Positions 34,601-43,358 of a DNA stretch of 61,597 bases are shown one piece after another. Source of the stretch: an uncultured Ellagibacter sp. Lineage in GTDB: Bacteria; Actinomycetota; Coriobacteriia; Coriobacteriales; Eggerthellaceae. The position numbers and the translations under genes were made by a program. The notes beneath the pieces are model-generated. The model did no database searches. It had not been told where the DNA came from and was given only the letters and a program-made list of their open reading frames with translations. The first letter of the stretch is position 1. Every line of letters starts with the position of its first letter. The stretch lies in the NCBI GenBank assembly GCA_934663775.1, contig CAKUKU010000011.1, positions 1 through 61,597 of the forward strand. Reading direction: 5' to 3'.

Positions 34601-35593
34601 CTAAAAGTTAAAGGGAATTGCCCCAGAGAACGCGAGGAGGATAGCCGAGGATGCGGCGACCAGAAACAGCGAGTCACACCGATCGAGAAGTCCGCCGTGA
34701 CCAGGCATGATGGTTCCGGAATCCTTGAAGCCCGAATTGCGCTTGATGCGGCTTTCGGCCAAATCGCCCAAAACGCCCATAAGCCCGCAGACAAGACCGA
34801 ACCCGAATGCCTCGGGCAAGCTCAGCTCCAAGCCGGGGATAAGCGTGAACAGCCCCCAGATGACCATCGAGCCCAAAATACCTGCGAAAAAGCCCTCCCA
34901 GCTCTTCTTCGGGCTGACGCGCGGCGCCATCTTGTGTTTGCCGATCTTGCTTCCCACCAAGTAGGCGAACGAGTCGTTTGCCCAGATGCTCATGAAGATG
35001 CCGATGACGAGCACGCCGCCCCACGGATGAGGCAGCGCCGTGCGCACCACCACGATGCCCGAAAGCAGAAGCCCCGTGTAGGCCGCGCCGAAAAAGCTCA
35101 CGCCCACGTCGGGGATGCGCGCGCGCAGCCAGAACACATACCACACGATGAGCGACAGCAGAAACGCAATGCTCACGTACAACGCACCGACGACGCCCAG
35201 GAAATACACGCTTATGGGATAGAACACCGCGGCGATGACGCCGAGCATCTCGTTAGGAAGCTTCGCATCTGCGCGCAGCATGTAGTAAAACTCGCCGGCG
35301 CAGATTCCCGCCGTCGCGCAGAGGAACACAAGCGTCGAGATGTCGCTCGCCAAGATGCACACGACGCACAAGGTGACGTAAATCGCGCCCGTGCGAAAGC
35401 GAACCTGCAGGTCAGTTGCGTTCTTCAACTTCTGCGGCGTCTTTTTATATGCGAAGTCCTTGATGCGCGCCTTGCGGGTCGGCCCGGCGTTTTCCGCATC
35501 GGTGGACTTCGCCGCCTTCAGGTTCGCCTTGCGCTCGGCGGAGCGCTTCCACTCCTCTGCGGCGTCGCGCGTGCCGGAATCCCTGCGAGCCAC
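34601..35593 (-). CDS. cdsA: Phosphatidate cytidylyltransferase
   Basis: The protein is 330 residues from a GTG start one base after the uppS stop. The first 75 residues are charged and cytoplasmic, longer than in E. coli CdsA. Eight hydrophobic helices follow. The C-terminal signature S-x8-K-R-x4-K-D-x-G-x-x-x-P-G-H-G-G is recognisable as ESRIKRNSGFKDSGTIMPGH, with the metal-binding aspartate. The enzyme makes CDP-diacylglycerol at the inner membrane. The start could also lie at a downstream codon, since the Shine-Dalgarno is weak and coupling to uppS is likely. Confidence 0.94.
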   Translation of the reverse strand: MARRDSGTRDAAEEWKRSAERKANLKAAKSTDAENAGPTRKARIKDFAYKKTPQKLKNATDLQVRFRTGAIYVTLCVVCILASDISTLVFLCATAGICAGEFYYMLRADAKLPNEMLGVIAAVFYPISVYFLGVVGALYVSIAFLLSLIVWYVFWLRARIPDVGVSFFGAAYTGLLLSGIVVVRTALPHPWGGVLVIGIFMSIWANDSFAYLVGSKIGKHKMAPRVSPKKSWEGFFAGILGSMVIWGLFTLIPGLELSLPEAFGFGLVCGLMGVLGDLAESRIKRNSGFKDSGTIMPGHGGLLDRCDSLFLVAASSAILLAFSGAIPFNF

Positions 35594-35594
35594 G

Positions 35595-36374
35595 CTATTT
35601 CACCGCCCCGAAGCGGCGATCGCGACCCTGAAACTCGAGCAGACAGCGCAAAAACTCGTAGCGGTTGAAATCGGGCCAGAGCACGTCGGTCACGACGAAC
35701 TCGGCATAGGCCACCTGCCACAACAGGAAATTCGACAGGCGAACCTCGCCGCTTGTGCGAATGACCAAATCGGGATCGGGCATGTCGGCGGTGTACAGGC
35801 CCCTCTCGAATTCCTCAACGGAAACCGATTGCGGAGCAAGCCCTGCCCCGGCCCGCTCCGCCGCCTCCTGCACGCAACGGTCAACCGCACGCAAGATTTC
35901 CTGGCGCGAACCGTAGTTCACTGCGACGACCAGCGTCATGCCCGCGTTGCCCTTAGTCTTCTCCCATGCCTCCTCGAACGCCTCGCGCGTCTCCTCGGGC
36001 AGAAGGGACAGATCCCCGATTGTCTTCACGCGAACGTGTTCCTCGTGAAGGCCGTCCACCTCCGCGAGCATGGTCTTCGCGAACAAGTCCATAAGGCCGA
36101 CGACCTCTTCTTGCGGCCGCTTCCAGTTCTCGGTGGAAAACGAGTAGATAGTCAGGTAGCGAACGCCAAGATCGCTTGCGCAGCGAATGGTTTCGCGCAC
36201 CGCCTCGATTCCCGCCTTGTGACCCTTCAGGCGATTGAGCGCGCGCTTTTTCGCCCAGCGCCCGTTGCCGTCCATGATGACGGCGATGTGCTCGGGAATG
36301 CGCGCGACATCAAGCGCTTCGGGGTCAAGCCCCGAAGGAGGACTGGGGAAGATGTAATCGAGCGGTTTATTCAA
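35595..36374 (-). CDS. uppS: Isoprenyl transferase (undecaprenyl diphosphate synthase)
   Basis: This 259-residue enzyme extends farnesyl diphosphate with cis-isoprene units to the cell-wall lipid carrier. It has the IAVIMDGNGRWAKKR block with the catalytic Asp, TIYSFSTENWKRP, and DLVIRTSGEVRLSNFLLWQ near the C-terminus. The start is a TTG with GAGG seven bases upstream; no better in-frame codon precedes the conserved block. It is translated just ahead of cdsA. The dispersed structured repeat lies immediately upstream, in the gap after frr. Confidence 0.95.
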   Translation of the reverse strand: MNKPLDYIFPSPPSGLDPEALDVARIPEHIAVIMDGNGRWAKKRALNRLKGHKAGIEAVRETIRCASDLGVRYLTIYSFSTENWKRPQEEVVGLMDLFAKTMLAEVDGLHEEHVRVKTIGDLSLLPEETREAFEEAWEKTKGNAGMTLVVAVNYGSRQEILRAVDRCVQEAAERAGAGLAPQSVSVEEFERGLYTADMPDPDLVIRTSGEVRLSNFLLWQVAYAEFVVTDVLWPDFNRYEFLRCLLEFQGRDRRFGAVK

Positions 36375-36462
36375 AAAGACCTCGAATCCAAGGGGAAATC
36401 AAGCCAGCAGGCAAAAGCCGAAGCCATCTCGCATCAACGCCAACGAGCGGTTTTGCAGCGAG

Positions 36463-36590
36463 TGCGGATGGCGTGAAAAGATTTCGACGCATACTTAAAC
36501 ATATGCGAGAAATCTCTAGAGCGTCAGCTGCGCCGCCACAAAGCCGCGCAGCGTCGAGCGGCTTCGGCGGTCGAAAAGACCGCCGAAACC
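36463..36590 (-). repeat. Dispersed structured repeat, copy 1 (between frr and uppS)
   Basis: The element contains a two-part hairpin: outer stem AGATTTC/GAAATCT (36479-36485, 36509-36515) and inner stem CGCATA/TATGCG (36488-36493, 36502-36507). It continues with a CAGCTGCGCC and GCAGCGTCG region, and a perfect 10-bp stem TTCGGCGGTC/GACCGCCGAA (36563-36587) adjoining the frr stop. A second copy at 59348-59440 has the same layout with compensatory stem changes. No protein is encoded. Confidence 0.7.
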
Positions 36591-37151
36591 CTAAACTTCC
36601 ATGACCTCCGCTTCCTTCTTCTTGAAGGATTCGTCGACCTCGGCGATGAACTTGTCGGTCAGCTTCTGGATGGCTGCCTCGGCGCGGCGCTGCTCGTCTT
36701 CGGGCAGGCCGTCTTCCTTGATGCACTTCTCGACCGCAGTATTCGCCTCGCGGCGGACGTTGCGGATGGCGACGCGCGCCTCCTCAGAGTAGGCCTTGCA
36801 CTGCTTGACGAGCTCGCGGCGGCGCTCCTCGGTGAGCGCCGGGAACGGCAGGCGAATGACCGAGCCGTCGTTGGAGGGCGTGACGCCCAGATCGCTTTCG
36901 AGGATGGCCTTCTCGATGGCGCGCAGCGTCGACTTGTCCCACGGCTCGATGACGAGCATGTGGGCGTCGGGCGTTTTCACACCGGCCATCTGGTTCACAG
37001 GCGTGGGCACGCCGTAGTAGTCGACCTTGATGCGGTCGAGCGACATCGCGTTCGCGCGGCCCGTGCGCACCGATGAGAAGTTCTCGTGCAGTGCATTGAG
37101 CGCCTTGCCCATGCGATCTTCGGCAGACGCCTTGATGTCGTTGATGCTCAT
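36591..37151 (-). CDS. frr: Ribosome recycling factor
   Basis: The 186-residue protein splits post-termination ribosomes with EF-G. The start is the ATG after AAAGGAGC (MSINDIKASAEDRMGKAL); the frame continues upstream without a binding site. SSVRTGRANAMSLDRIKVDYYG and LPFPALTEERRRELVKQ are the family blocks. The length is typical. It follows pyrH by 84 bp on the same strand, the normal order. Confidence 0.97.
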   Translation of the reverse strand: MSINDIKASAEDRMGKALNALHENFSSVRTGRANAMSLDRIKVDYYGVPTPVNQMAGVKTPDAHMLVIEPWDKSTLRAIEKAILESDLGVTPSNDGSVIRLPFPALTEERRRELVKQCKAYSEEARVAIRNVRREANTAVEKCIKEDGLPEDEQRRAEAAIQKLTDKFIAEVDESFKKKEAEVMEV

Positions 37152-37235
37152 CTTTGAGCTCCTTTCGTCCCCTTTATACAGCGTTTTCGCTGGCCAAACG
37201 TGTGCGAACCCCTGCGCTCGCACACGGTGTCGAAA

Positions 37236-37952
37236 CTATTCCACCGTGGTTCCCACCGCTTCGCCCTTAAGCGCGCGCGAGATGTTTCCCTTCACTGTCA
37301 GATCGAACACGATCATAGGAACCTTATTGTCCATGCAAAGCGAGGTCGCCGTGGAGTCCATCACGTGGAGGCCCTTGTTCAGCACCTCCATGTAGCTGAT
37401 GGTATCGAAGCGCTTCGCGTCTGGGTTGACCTTGGGATCGGAGTCGTAGACACCGTCGACCTTCGTGGCTTTCATGAGGCAGTCGACGTCGAGCTCGCAT
37501 GCGCGCAGCGCCGCGGTGGTGTCGGTCGTGAAGTACGGATTGCCCGTGCCCGCCGCCAGAATGACGACGCGGCCCTTCTCCATATGGCGGATGGCGCGGC
37601 GCCTGATGTAGGGCTCGGAAACCTCCTGCATGTTGATGGCGCTCTGCACGCGGGAAAACACGCCGTGGCGCTCGAAGGAATCCTGCAGGGCAAGCGCGTT
37701 CATGACCGTGGCGAGCATGCCGATATAGTCGGCCTGCGCGCGGTCCATGCCCTCCGTCGCTCCCGAGACGCCGCGGAAGATGTTGCCGCCGCCCACGACG
37801 ATGGCGAGCTGCACGCCGTCGTGCACGATTTCCGCGATCTCATCGGCCAGGTCGTCGACCACCTTCGGATCGATTCCGTAACCCAAATCGCCGGCGAGCG
37901 CCTCGCCGGAAAGCTTCAGAAGCACGCGCTTGTACTGGTATTCGTTCGCCAT
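37236..37952 (-). CDS. pyrH: UMP kinase
   Basis: This 238-residue hexameric kinase phosphorylates UMP to UDP. It has [15 protein letters not shown] at the start, [26 protein letters not shown] and [17 protein letters not shown]. The ATG has AAAAGGGG upstream. In many bacteria rpsB and tsf precede it; here no further gene of that set lies upstream, since the HtrA gene ends about 200 bp away. Confidence 0.97.
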   Translation of the reverse strand: MANEYQYKRVLLKLSGEALAGDLGYGIDPKVVDDLADEIAEIVHDGVQLAIVVGGGNIFRGVSGATEGMDRAQADYIGMLATVMNALALQDSFERHGVFSRVQSAINMQEVSEPYIRRRAIRHMEKGRVVILAAGTGNPYFTTDTTAALRACELDVDCLMKATKVDGVYDSDPKVNPDAKRFDTISYMEVLNKGLHVMDSTATSLCMDNKVPMIVFDLTVKGNISRALKGEAVGTTVE

Positions 37953-38068
37953 CGATACCCCTTTTTTCTGCGTTGGCCTATCCATTTGGAACAATATTAC
38001 CCGAATCGATGCCCCGCTAAAACCTCGGAGCCGTAACTGCACGCCTTTTTCGTCTCCGAAGACGCGAA

Positions 38069-38100
38069 AGGCCGTGCGGGATGCGCATTCCGCACGGCCT
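38069..38100 (-). terminator. Hairpin terminator after the HtrA gene
   Basis: An 11-bp perfect stem, AGGCCGTGCGG/CCGCACGGCCT, with a 10-nt loop, lies 55 bp after the htrA stop. The U-tract on the minus side is short (CTTTCG), so efficiency is uncertain. Confidence 0.6.
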
Positions 38101-38154
38101 GAAACCGCGGATATGGTCGCCCTCGGCTTACCTTAGGCGTTGGTGCTTGAAGCC

Positions 38155-39711
38155 CTACGCCGCCTGGGCGCTGGTGCCTGCGCTTGCGCTCGTGCCGCTC
38201 GAGTTGGAGCCGCCGCCGAATCCGTACTGGCGCAGCAATTCCTCAAGCGACCCGCCGTTCGAGCTGTTGCCCTGCGAGGTGCCCGAGTTAGAGCTCGCCT
38301 GGGAGTTTTCGTCGGACCCCAGCGTCACCTGCACGTCTTGGCTCTGGCCGTCGCGATTGATCGTGACGGTGACCGTATCGCCCGGGTTCTTCGAGCGCAC
38401 GTCGAGCATGAGGTCGCTTGCGGAGGTGACCTTCTTGCCGTCGAACGCGGTCACGATGTCGCCCACCTTGATGCCCGCGGACTCCGCGCCCGAACCGCTG
38501 CTCACCGCGGCGATGTAGGCGCCCTCGTCGACTGAGAGGCCGTAGCGCTTCGCCGTCTGCGAGTTGATCGTGGAAAGCGACACGCCCATCTGCGCATGCG
38601 TCGGAGTCTTGCCCTCAATGATCTGCTGGGCGAGGTTCACGGCGTAATTCACGGGAATCGCGAACCCGACGCCCGAGTAATTGCCCGAATAGGACGTGAT
38701 CAGCGTGTTGATGCCAATGAGCTTGCCGTCCTTGTCGACGAGCGCGCCGCCGGAGTTGCCGGGGTTGATGGCGGCATCGGTCTGGATCATGTTGGTGTAG
38801 ACCGTGGTCGTGTTCGACTGCTGCTGGCTGTACTGGTTGGAGCTCGAGGAATTGTCCATGATCTGCGAGCGGTTCGTCGCCGACACGATGCCCGTCGCAA
38901 CCGATTGCTCAAGGCCGAAGGGGCTGCCGATCGACATGACCCACTCGCCCACCGTGAGGTTATCCGAGTCGCCGAGGTCCATAGGCGTCAAGCCCGACGC
39001 ATCCTTTGCCTTGATGACCGCGATGTCGGAGCTTGGGTCGGATCCTACGATGTCGGCGTCGTACTCGTTACCCTCAATGGTCACCTTCAGGGCGTCGGAC
39101 CCTTCGATCACGTGGTAGTTCGTTATGATGTAGCCGTCGGAGGAAAGCACGACACCGCTGCCGAGGGACGTCTCGGTCAGGGAATTGCCCGTGCTGTAGC
39201 CATAGTAGCCGCTCTGCTGGTTGGTGTACACGTCAATCGCCACCACGGAGGGAAGACATTTTTGGGACACGCTTTCGGCAAGCGTCGCGTTCTCGTCGGC
39301 GCTACCGGAGGTCGAGGTGGAAGACGTGCCGCCAAGCACCGTGGTCGAACCCGAGGGGGAACCGCTCGTCGCCGTGTTGACGACGCCCGCACCGCCGATC
39401 ACGAGCACGCACGCAAGCGCCGCACCCGCGAACGCGATACCGAACGTCTTCGCGCCCGAATGGCTCTTCTTGGGCTTCGCGGGCTGCGGCTGCGCGCCGT
39501 TACCGCCCGTCGGCTGCGCATACGGGGAGCCGAAGCCGGCAGGGTCCGTAGCGTTCGCGTGCGCTTGGCCGCCCGGACCCGCGCCCTGGTAGTGGTAGTA
39601 GGAATTCGGCGGGGTCGGGGACGCACCCGAAGCCTGCCCATAGGGCTGCTGGCCGTTGCCGTACGGCTGCTGCCCATTGCCACCTTGCTCGTTTTCGTTG
39701 AAATCGCTCAT
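38155..39711 (-). CDS. HtrA/DegP-type serine protease with PDZ domain
   Basis: The 518-residue protein starts at the ATG after GGAGCAG. A disordered N-terminal tail, rich in Gly, Gln, Pro and Tyr with NGQQPYG repeated, is followed by one membrane anchor (about residues 87-112). The trypsin-like domain has the triad His in ITNYHVIEG, Asp in SDIAVIKA and Ser in NPGNSGGALVD. One PDZ domain is near the end (AGIKVGDIVTAFDG), then a Ser/Gly-rich tail. Proteins of this plan sit outside the membrane and degrade misfolded exported proteins. It is transcribed as a single gene. Confidence 0.93.
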   Translation of the reverse strand: MSDFNENEQGGNGQQPYGNGQQPYGQASGASPTPPNSYYHYQGAGPGGQAHANATDPAGFGSPYAQPTGGNGAQPQPAKPKKSHSGAKTFGIAFAGAALACVLVIGGAGVVNTATSGSPSGSTTVLGGTSSTSTSGSADENATLAESVSQKCLPSVVAIDVYTNQQSGYYGYSTGNSLTETSLGSGVVLSSDGYIITNYHVIEGSDALKVTIEGNEYDADIVGSDPSSDIAVIKAKDASGLTPMDLGDSDNLTVGEWVMSIGSPFGLEQSVATGIVSATNRSQIMDNSSSSNQYSQQQSNTTTVYTNMIQTDAAINPGNSGGALVDKDGKLIGINTLITSYSGNYSGVGFAIPVNYAVNLAQQIIEGKTPTHAQMGVSLSTINSQTAKRYGLSVDEGAYIAAVSSGSGAESAGIKVGDIVTAFDGKKVTSASDLMLDVRSKNPGDTVTVTINRDGQSQDVQVTLGSDENSQASSNSGTSQGNSSNGGSLEELLRQYGFGGGSNSSGTSASAGTSAQAA

Positions 39712-39879
39712 GTCATCTGCTCCTTCGCCCTTGCAGGGTTGTCGAGCAGACCTTATCACGCCATCCTGAAGACCACCTGAAACGACCCACTTTGTGGCTT
39801 AATCGTCACCAATGCGCCACATGCCGCACATACGCCCTAAGCACGCGCGATATGCGGCCCGAGGCTCGCGACCTTTCAG

Positions 39880-40764
39880 CTACAAGTACTCGGGGTTGGG
39901 CGAGACTCCCAGCTCGCCCGCGATGCGGCGCAGCTCGTCGTCGGTCACCTCGAAGGGGAAGGCGCCGCCCACGCACATCGCGCAGGAATCGCGGTAGATC
40001 TGCGCGGCCTTCACAATGACGTGCGCAAGCCCGAACGCCGCGTCGAACGCGGCGCCCGCGACCATGAGCCCATGATGTGCCCAGACGACCGCGTCGTGCG
40101 ACTCCATCTCATGCGCCGTCGCGCAGGCGAGCTCGCGACCTCCCGGCGTCATCACGCCGACCGCGCCGACGCCTTCGGGGAACACCATGATGCACTCGGT
40201 CATCGTCTTCCATAGCGCGCGCGTGGTCTCGCGCGACGTCGGCGCCACCGCGTTGCCGAGCGCGATCACGCTCGCAGGATGGCAATGGTAGAGCACGCGT
40301 GCTGCGCTGCCGCGGGCTTTCTTCACCGCGTGCATCATGAAATGCGCGGCGAACTCGCTTGTGGGGCGCCCCGCCTCGCCCAGGCCCCACACGACGCGAT
40401 ACGAGGCGCCCGCGGGGTCGATCTCCACGATGCCGATGTTGCCCACCGGGTCGAGCGGGATGTTGCGCATGAACGACCCCGTCCCCGTGACCAGGAAAAA
40501 CTCGCCGCCGAGCATGCCCGACTGCACGCCGATCGGCGCCCAGGGATGCTCATCGACGTAGAAGTACGGCCGGCACGCGGTCACCTCCTCGGGCGTCAAG
40601 CGATACGAGGCGTTGCCACCGTTGCGCTCGTGCCACCCTTGCTCCCAACCATCGGCGCACATGCGCACGAACGCCTTCACGAAGGGGCGCTGTTCAACCG
40701 ACACCGACGACACGGTGCTCTTCACCTTGGAAACGCCCTGGTCGAACAAGCTCGACAGCTCCAT
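39880..40764 (-). CDS. Class II aldolase, rhamnulose-1-phosphate aldolase-like
   Basis: The 294-residue protein belongs to the class II aldolase/adducin fold. GWHERNGGNASYRL is close to the GWDERNGGN block of RhaD, and the zinc ligands appear as HCHPAS and in AHHGLMVAG. The catalytic Glu region EIDPAG and the late FPEGVGAVGV are also RhaD-like. RhaD splits rhamnulose 1-phosphate into dihydroxyacetone phosphate and lactaldehyde, but no rhamnose isomerase or kinase is nearby, so the sugar is uncertain and no symbol is given. The stop of the ABC ATPase gene lies just downstream of the start on the same strand (14-bp gap), which suggests a joint operon with the amino-acid importer. Confidence 0.8.
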   Translation of the reverse strand: MELSSLFDQGVSKVKSTVSSVSVEQRPFVKAFVRMCADGWEQGWHERNGGNASYRLTPEEVTACRPYFYVDEHPWAPIGVQSGMLGGEFFLVTGTGSFMRNIPLDPVGNIGIVEIDPAGASYRVVWGLGEAGRPTSEFAAHFMMHAVKKARGSAARVLYHCHPASVIALGNAVAPTSRETTRALWKTMTECIMVFPEGVGAVGVMTPGGRELACATAHEMESHDAVVWAHHGLMVAGAAFDAAFGLAHVIVKAAQIYRDSCAMCVGGAFPFEVTDDELRRIAGELGVSPNPEYL

Positions 40765-40778
40765 TGCAGCCTCCTGGT

Positions 40779-41555
40779 CTAGCCCTGCTGGTACTGGCTC
40801 AAAAACGCGCGCGTGCGCTCCTGCTGCGGATTGTTGATCACGTCCATCGCACGGCCTTCCTCGACGACGCGCCCCTCGTCCATGAACACGATGCGGTCGG
40901 CCACGTCGCGAGCGAAGGTCATCTCGTGCGTCACGATGACCATCGTCATGTGCTCGGCGGCCAAGTCGCGGATGACTTTCAGCACGTCGCGCGTGAGCTC
41001 GGGGTCGAGCGCGCTCGTCGGCTCGTCGAAAAAGAGCACCTCGGGGTTCAGCGCGAGCGCACGGGCGATGGCGACGCGCTGCTGCTGGCCGCCGGAAAGC
41101 TCGCAGGGGACCATGTCCTCCTTGCCCGCGAGCCCCATCTTCGCAAGCAGCTCGCGCCCGCGCTCGAGCGCCTCGGCGCGCGGGCGCTTCTGCACGCTTA
41201 TGGGCGCGTCCGTGACGTTTTTGATCACCGAGTAGTGCGGGAACAGGTTGAAATTCTGAAACACCAGGCCAAAGCGCGATTTCGCCTTCGCGAGCACATC
41301 TTTTCCGCCGTAGACCGCGCGCCCCGCCCCGTTATCCGTCGCCACGGGCAGATTCCCATAGGCAAGCGACCCCCCGTCGAGCGTCTCGAGCAGCGTCATG
41401 CAGCGCAGAAGCGTCGACTTGCCGCCTCCCGACGGGCCGATAATCGCCACGACCTCGCCTTCGCGGACTTCAAGCGAAATGTCCTTGAGCACCGGCGTGT
41501 CACCGAAACTTTTCTTGCCGTGCTCGAGCTTCACGAGCACCGTATCTTCAGGCAT
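40779..41555 (-). CDS. Polar amino-acid ABC transporter ATP-binding protein
   Basis: This 258-residue ATPase has Walker A GPSGGGKST, a Q-loop in VFQNFNLFPHYSV, signature LSGGQQQRVAIARAL and Walker B VLFFDEPTSALDPE. These, and FNLFPH, are typical of GlnQ/HisP proteins. The start is the ATG with GAGG eight bases upstream; a TTG two codons earlier is less likely. It works with the adjoining permease and binding protein. The operon order is receptor, permease, ATPase, aldolase. Confidence 0.93.
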   Translation of the reverse strand: MPEDTVLVKLEHGKKSFGDTPVLKDISLEVREGEVVAIIGPSGGGKSTLLRCMTLLETLDGGSLAYGNLPVATDNGAGRAVYGGKDVLAKAKSRFGLVFQNFNLFPHYSVIKNVTDAPISVQKRPRAEALERGRELLAKMGLAGKEDMVPCELSGGQQQRVAIARALALNPEVLFFDEPTSALDPELTRDVLKVIRDLAAEHMTMVIVTHEMTFARDVADRIVFMDEGRVVEEGRAMDVINNPQQERTRAFLSQYQQG

Positions 41556-41579
41556 TGCCAAACCTCACCTTCCCCACGG

Positions 41580-42233
41580 CTAGTCGTGGTAGTATCCGAG
41601 CTTCTTCTCGATGCGGCCGATGACCACTTCCACGACGAAGTTGAAGACCCAATAGAACACTGCCGCGAACACGAAGGGCAGCATGCTCACCTGCGAGGCG
41701 ACGAGCGCCTTCGCCGTAGAGAACATCTCCGCCACGCCGATGGCGAACGCGAGCGAGGTGTCTTTCACCAGCGTGATGACCTCGTTGCCCATTGCCGGGA
41801 GAATCCTCTTGATGACCTGGGGTAGCACGATCTTCATGAACGTTTGGAAGCGCGAGTAGCCTAACACCTCGGCAGCCTCGTACTGCCCGCGCGGGATGGA
41901 TTGGATGCCGCTGCGGTAGATTTCGGCGAAGTAGGCCGCGTAGTTGACGATGAACGCGATGATCGTCGCCGAGAACTTCGACTCCATGGACAGGGGAATC
42001 CCGAAGATATAGTAGGGAGCGAAGTAAATGAAGAACATCTGCAGCATAAGCGGCGTTCCGCGCATGACGGAAATGTAGAACTTCATGATCCAGGCGATCG
42101 GCTTCACGCGGCTCATGCGCGCGAGCGCCACCACCACGCCAAGCGGCAGTGACCCCAAAAGCGTCAGGAAGAAAATCTGCAAGGTGACGATGAACCCTTG
42201 CCCGAGCATGGAAAGCATGGTTCCAATTTCCAC
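41580..42233 (-). CDS. Polar amino-acid ABC transporter permease
   Basis: This 217-residue membrane protein starts at a GTG after AAAGAGG (VEIGTMLSMLGQGF). It has the HisM/GlnP features: ISVMRGTPLMLQMFF, a RSGIQSIPRGQYEAAEVLG coupling motif, VLPQVIKRILPAMGNE and VKDTSLAFAIGVAEMF. Only one permease gene is present, so the channel is probably a homodimer. The gap to the ATPase gene is 24 bp. Confidence 0.94.
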   Translation of the reverse strand: MEIGTMLSMLGQGFIVTLQIFFLTLLGSLPLGVVVALARMSRVKPIAWIMKFYISVMRGTPLMLQMFFIYFAPYYIFGIPLSMESKFSATIIAFIVNYAAYFAEIYRSGIQSIPRGQYEAAEVLGYSRFQTFMKIVLPQVIKRILPAMGNEVITLVKDTSLAFAIGVAEMFSTAKALVASQVSMLPFVFAAVFYWVFNFVVEVVIGRIEKKLGYYHD

Positions 42234-42259
42234 GGCAGCCTCTTTCTTGTTGCAACGCG

Positions 42260-42289
42260 AATCGCGGACAGGTTGCCCTGCCCGCGATT
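42260..42289 (-). other. Hairpin between binding-protein and permease genes
   Basis: AATCGCGG and CCGCGATT enclose a second stem CAGG/CCTG with a TTGC-type loop. There is no U-run, so partial attenuation or protection of the receptor mRNA is more likely than full termination. Confidence 0.5.
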
Positions 42290-42336
42290 TCACCTTCCTA
42301 CGGGAAAACCCGCAGGCGAACTATCTTATTTCCCGC

Positions 42337-43176
42337 CTACTTGAGAATCCAGTTCGTGTAGGACAGGCCGTACTCCGAATACTTCTCGCACAGCTTCTTG
42401 ACCGCGCCGTCCGCATTCATCTCCTTGAGCGTCTTGGTGATCGTGTCAGCGAGCTCGGTGTCGCCCTTCTTCACGCCGACCGCGTAGTGCTCGGTGGAGA
42501 GGTCCTCGGGAAGCTGGACGTACGCATCGGGCTTGGCGCTCATCTGGTACTGCGCGATGGAGAGGTCGCAGGCCACAGCGTCGACGGCGCCGGACTCAAG
42601 CTGCATGAAGGCGGTGTTGTACTCGCCGATGGTCTCAAGCGAGGCGAAGGTTGCCTTAAGGTCGGCCTTGGTCGCCTCGTCGCCCGCGAGCACGTCGTAG
42701 GCGGCCGAGTCGGTCTGGGTGATGACGTTCTTGCCGGCAAGATCGGCGAGGCTCTCGATGCCGCTGCCCTTCTTCACGACGATGACCTGGGCGTTCAGCA
42801 TGTAGGGATCGGAGAAGGTGTAGTCATTCTCGCGGCCTTCCATGGTGAAGCCGTTCCAGATGCAGGTGATGGCGCCGGAGTTCAAAAGCGTGTCCTTCGC
42901 ATCCCAGTCGATGGGCTCGAGCTTGATGTCCCAGCCATTGCGGCTGGCAACCTCGGCGGCGAGGTCGAGGTCGAAGCCGGTGAAGTTGCCGTCGTCGCCG
43001 ACGAAACCGTAGGGCGGATATGCCTGGTCGAAGCCGACGACGAGCGTCGTCTTGCCCTTGTCGGACGATGCGTCCTTCTTATCGTTCGAGGCGGCATTCG
43101 ACGAACAGCCCGCGAGCAGGCACGCCGACAGCGCGAGTGCGCACGCCGCCGCGATCATCACCTTCAGTTTCTTCAT
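42337..43176 (-). CDS. Amino-acid ABC transporter substrate-binding lipoprotein
   Basis: This 279-codon gene starts at the ATG after AGGAAGGGA. The signal peptide ends in a lipobox LLAGC, so the receptor is a membrane-anchored lipoprotein. The mature protein matches SBP family 3: VGFDQAYPPYGFVGDDG, FTGFDLDLAAEVASR, the NGFTMEGRENDYTFSDPY motif and VIVVKKGSGI. The exact amino acid cannot be told. It is the first gene of the importer operon and follows a promoter with an inverted repeat. Confidence 0.94.
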   Translation of the reverse strand: MKKLKVMIAAACALALSACLLAGCSSNAASNDKKDASSDKGKTTLVVGFDQAYPPYGFVGDDGNFTGFDLDLAAEVASRNGWDIKLEPIDWDAKDTLLNSGAITCIWNGFTMEGRENDYTFSDPYMLNAQVIVVKKGSGIESLADLAGKNVITQTDSAAYDVLAGDEATKADLKATFASLETIGEYNTAFMQLESGAVDAVACDLSIAQYQMSAKPDAYVQLPEDLSTEHYAVGVKKGDTELADTITKTLKEMNADGAVKKLCEKYSEYGLSYTNWILK

Positions 43177-43251
43177 GGGGATCCCTTCCTCTTCCCTTCG
43201 CACCTACTCGTCCCGCACGCGCGAAGTCTACTCCCTGTCTGTGCTTTTGCA

Positions 43252-43281
43252 CTATACTGCGCTAAAGCGTCGTCAGTATAG
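43252..43281 (-). promoter_or_regulatory. Promoter with CTATACTG/CAGTATAG inverted repeat
   Basis: CTATACTG (43252-43259) and CAGTATAG (43274-43281) form a perfect 8-bp inverted repeat 14 nt apart. Each arm contains a -10 box (TATACT), and the one on the minus strand has an extended TGC before it, about 95 nt before the receptor gene. A repressor bound to both arms would cover the start region. Confidence 0.55.
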
Positions 43282-43358
43282 CACAGCCGAAGGCGCTTTA
43301 CGCAAGCGGTTGGAAAAACGCAATTACGGGCGCGCAGGAGCGTCCTCGCCGATAGACG

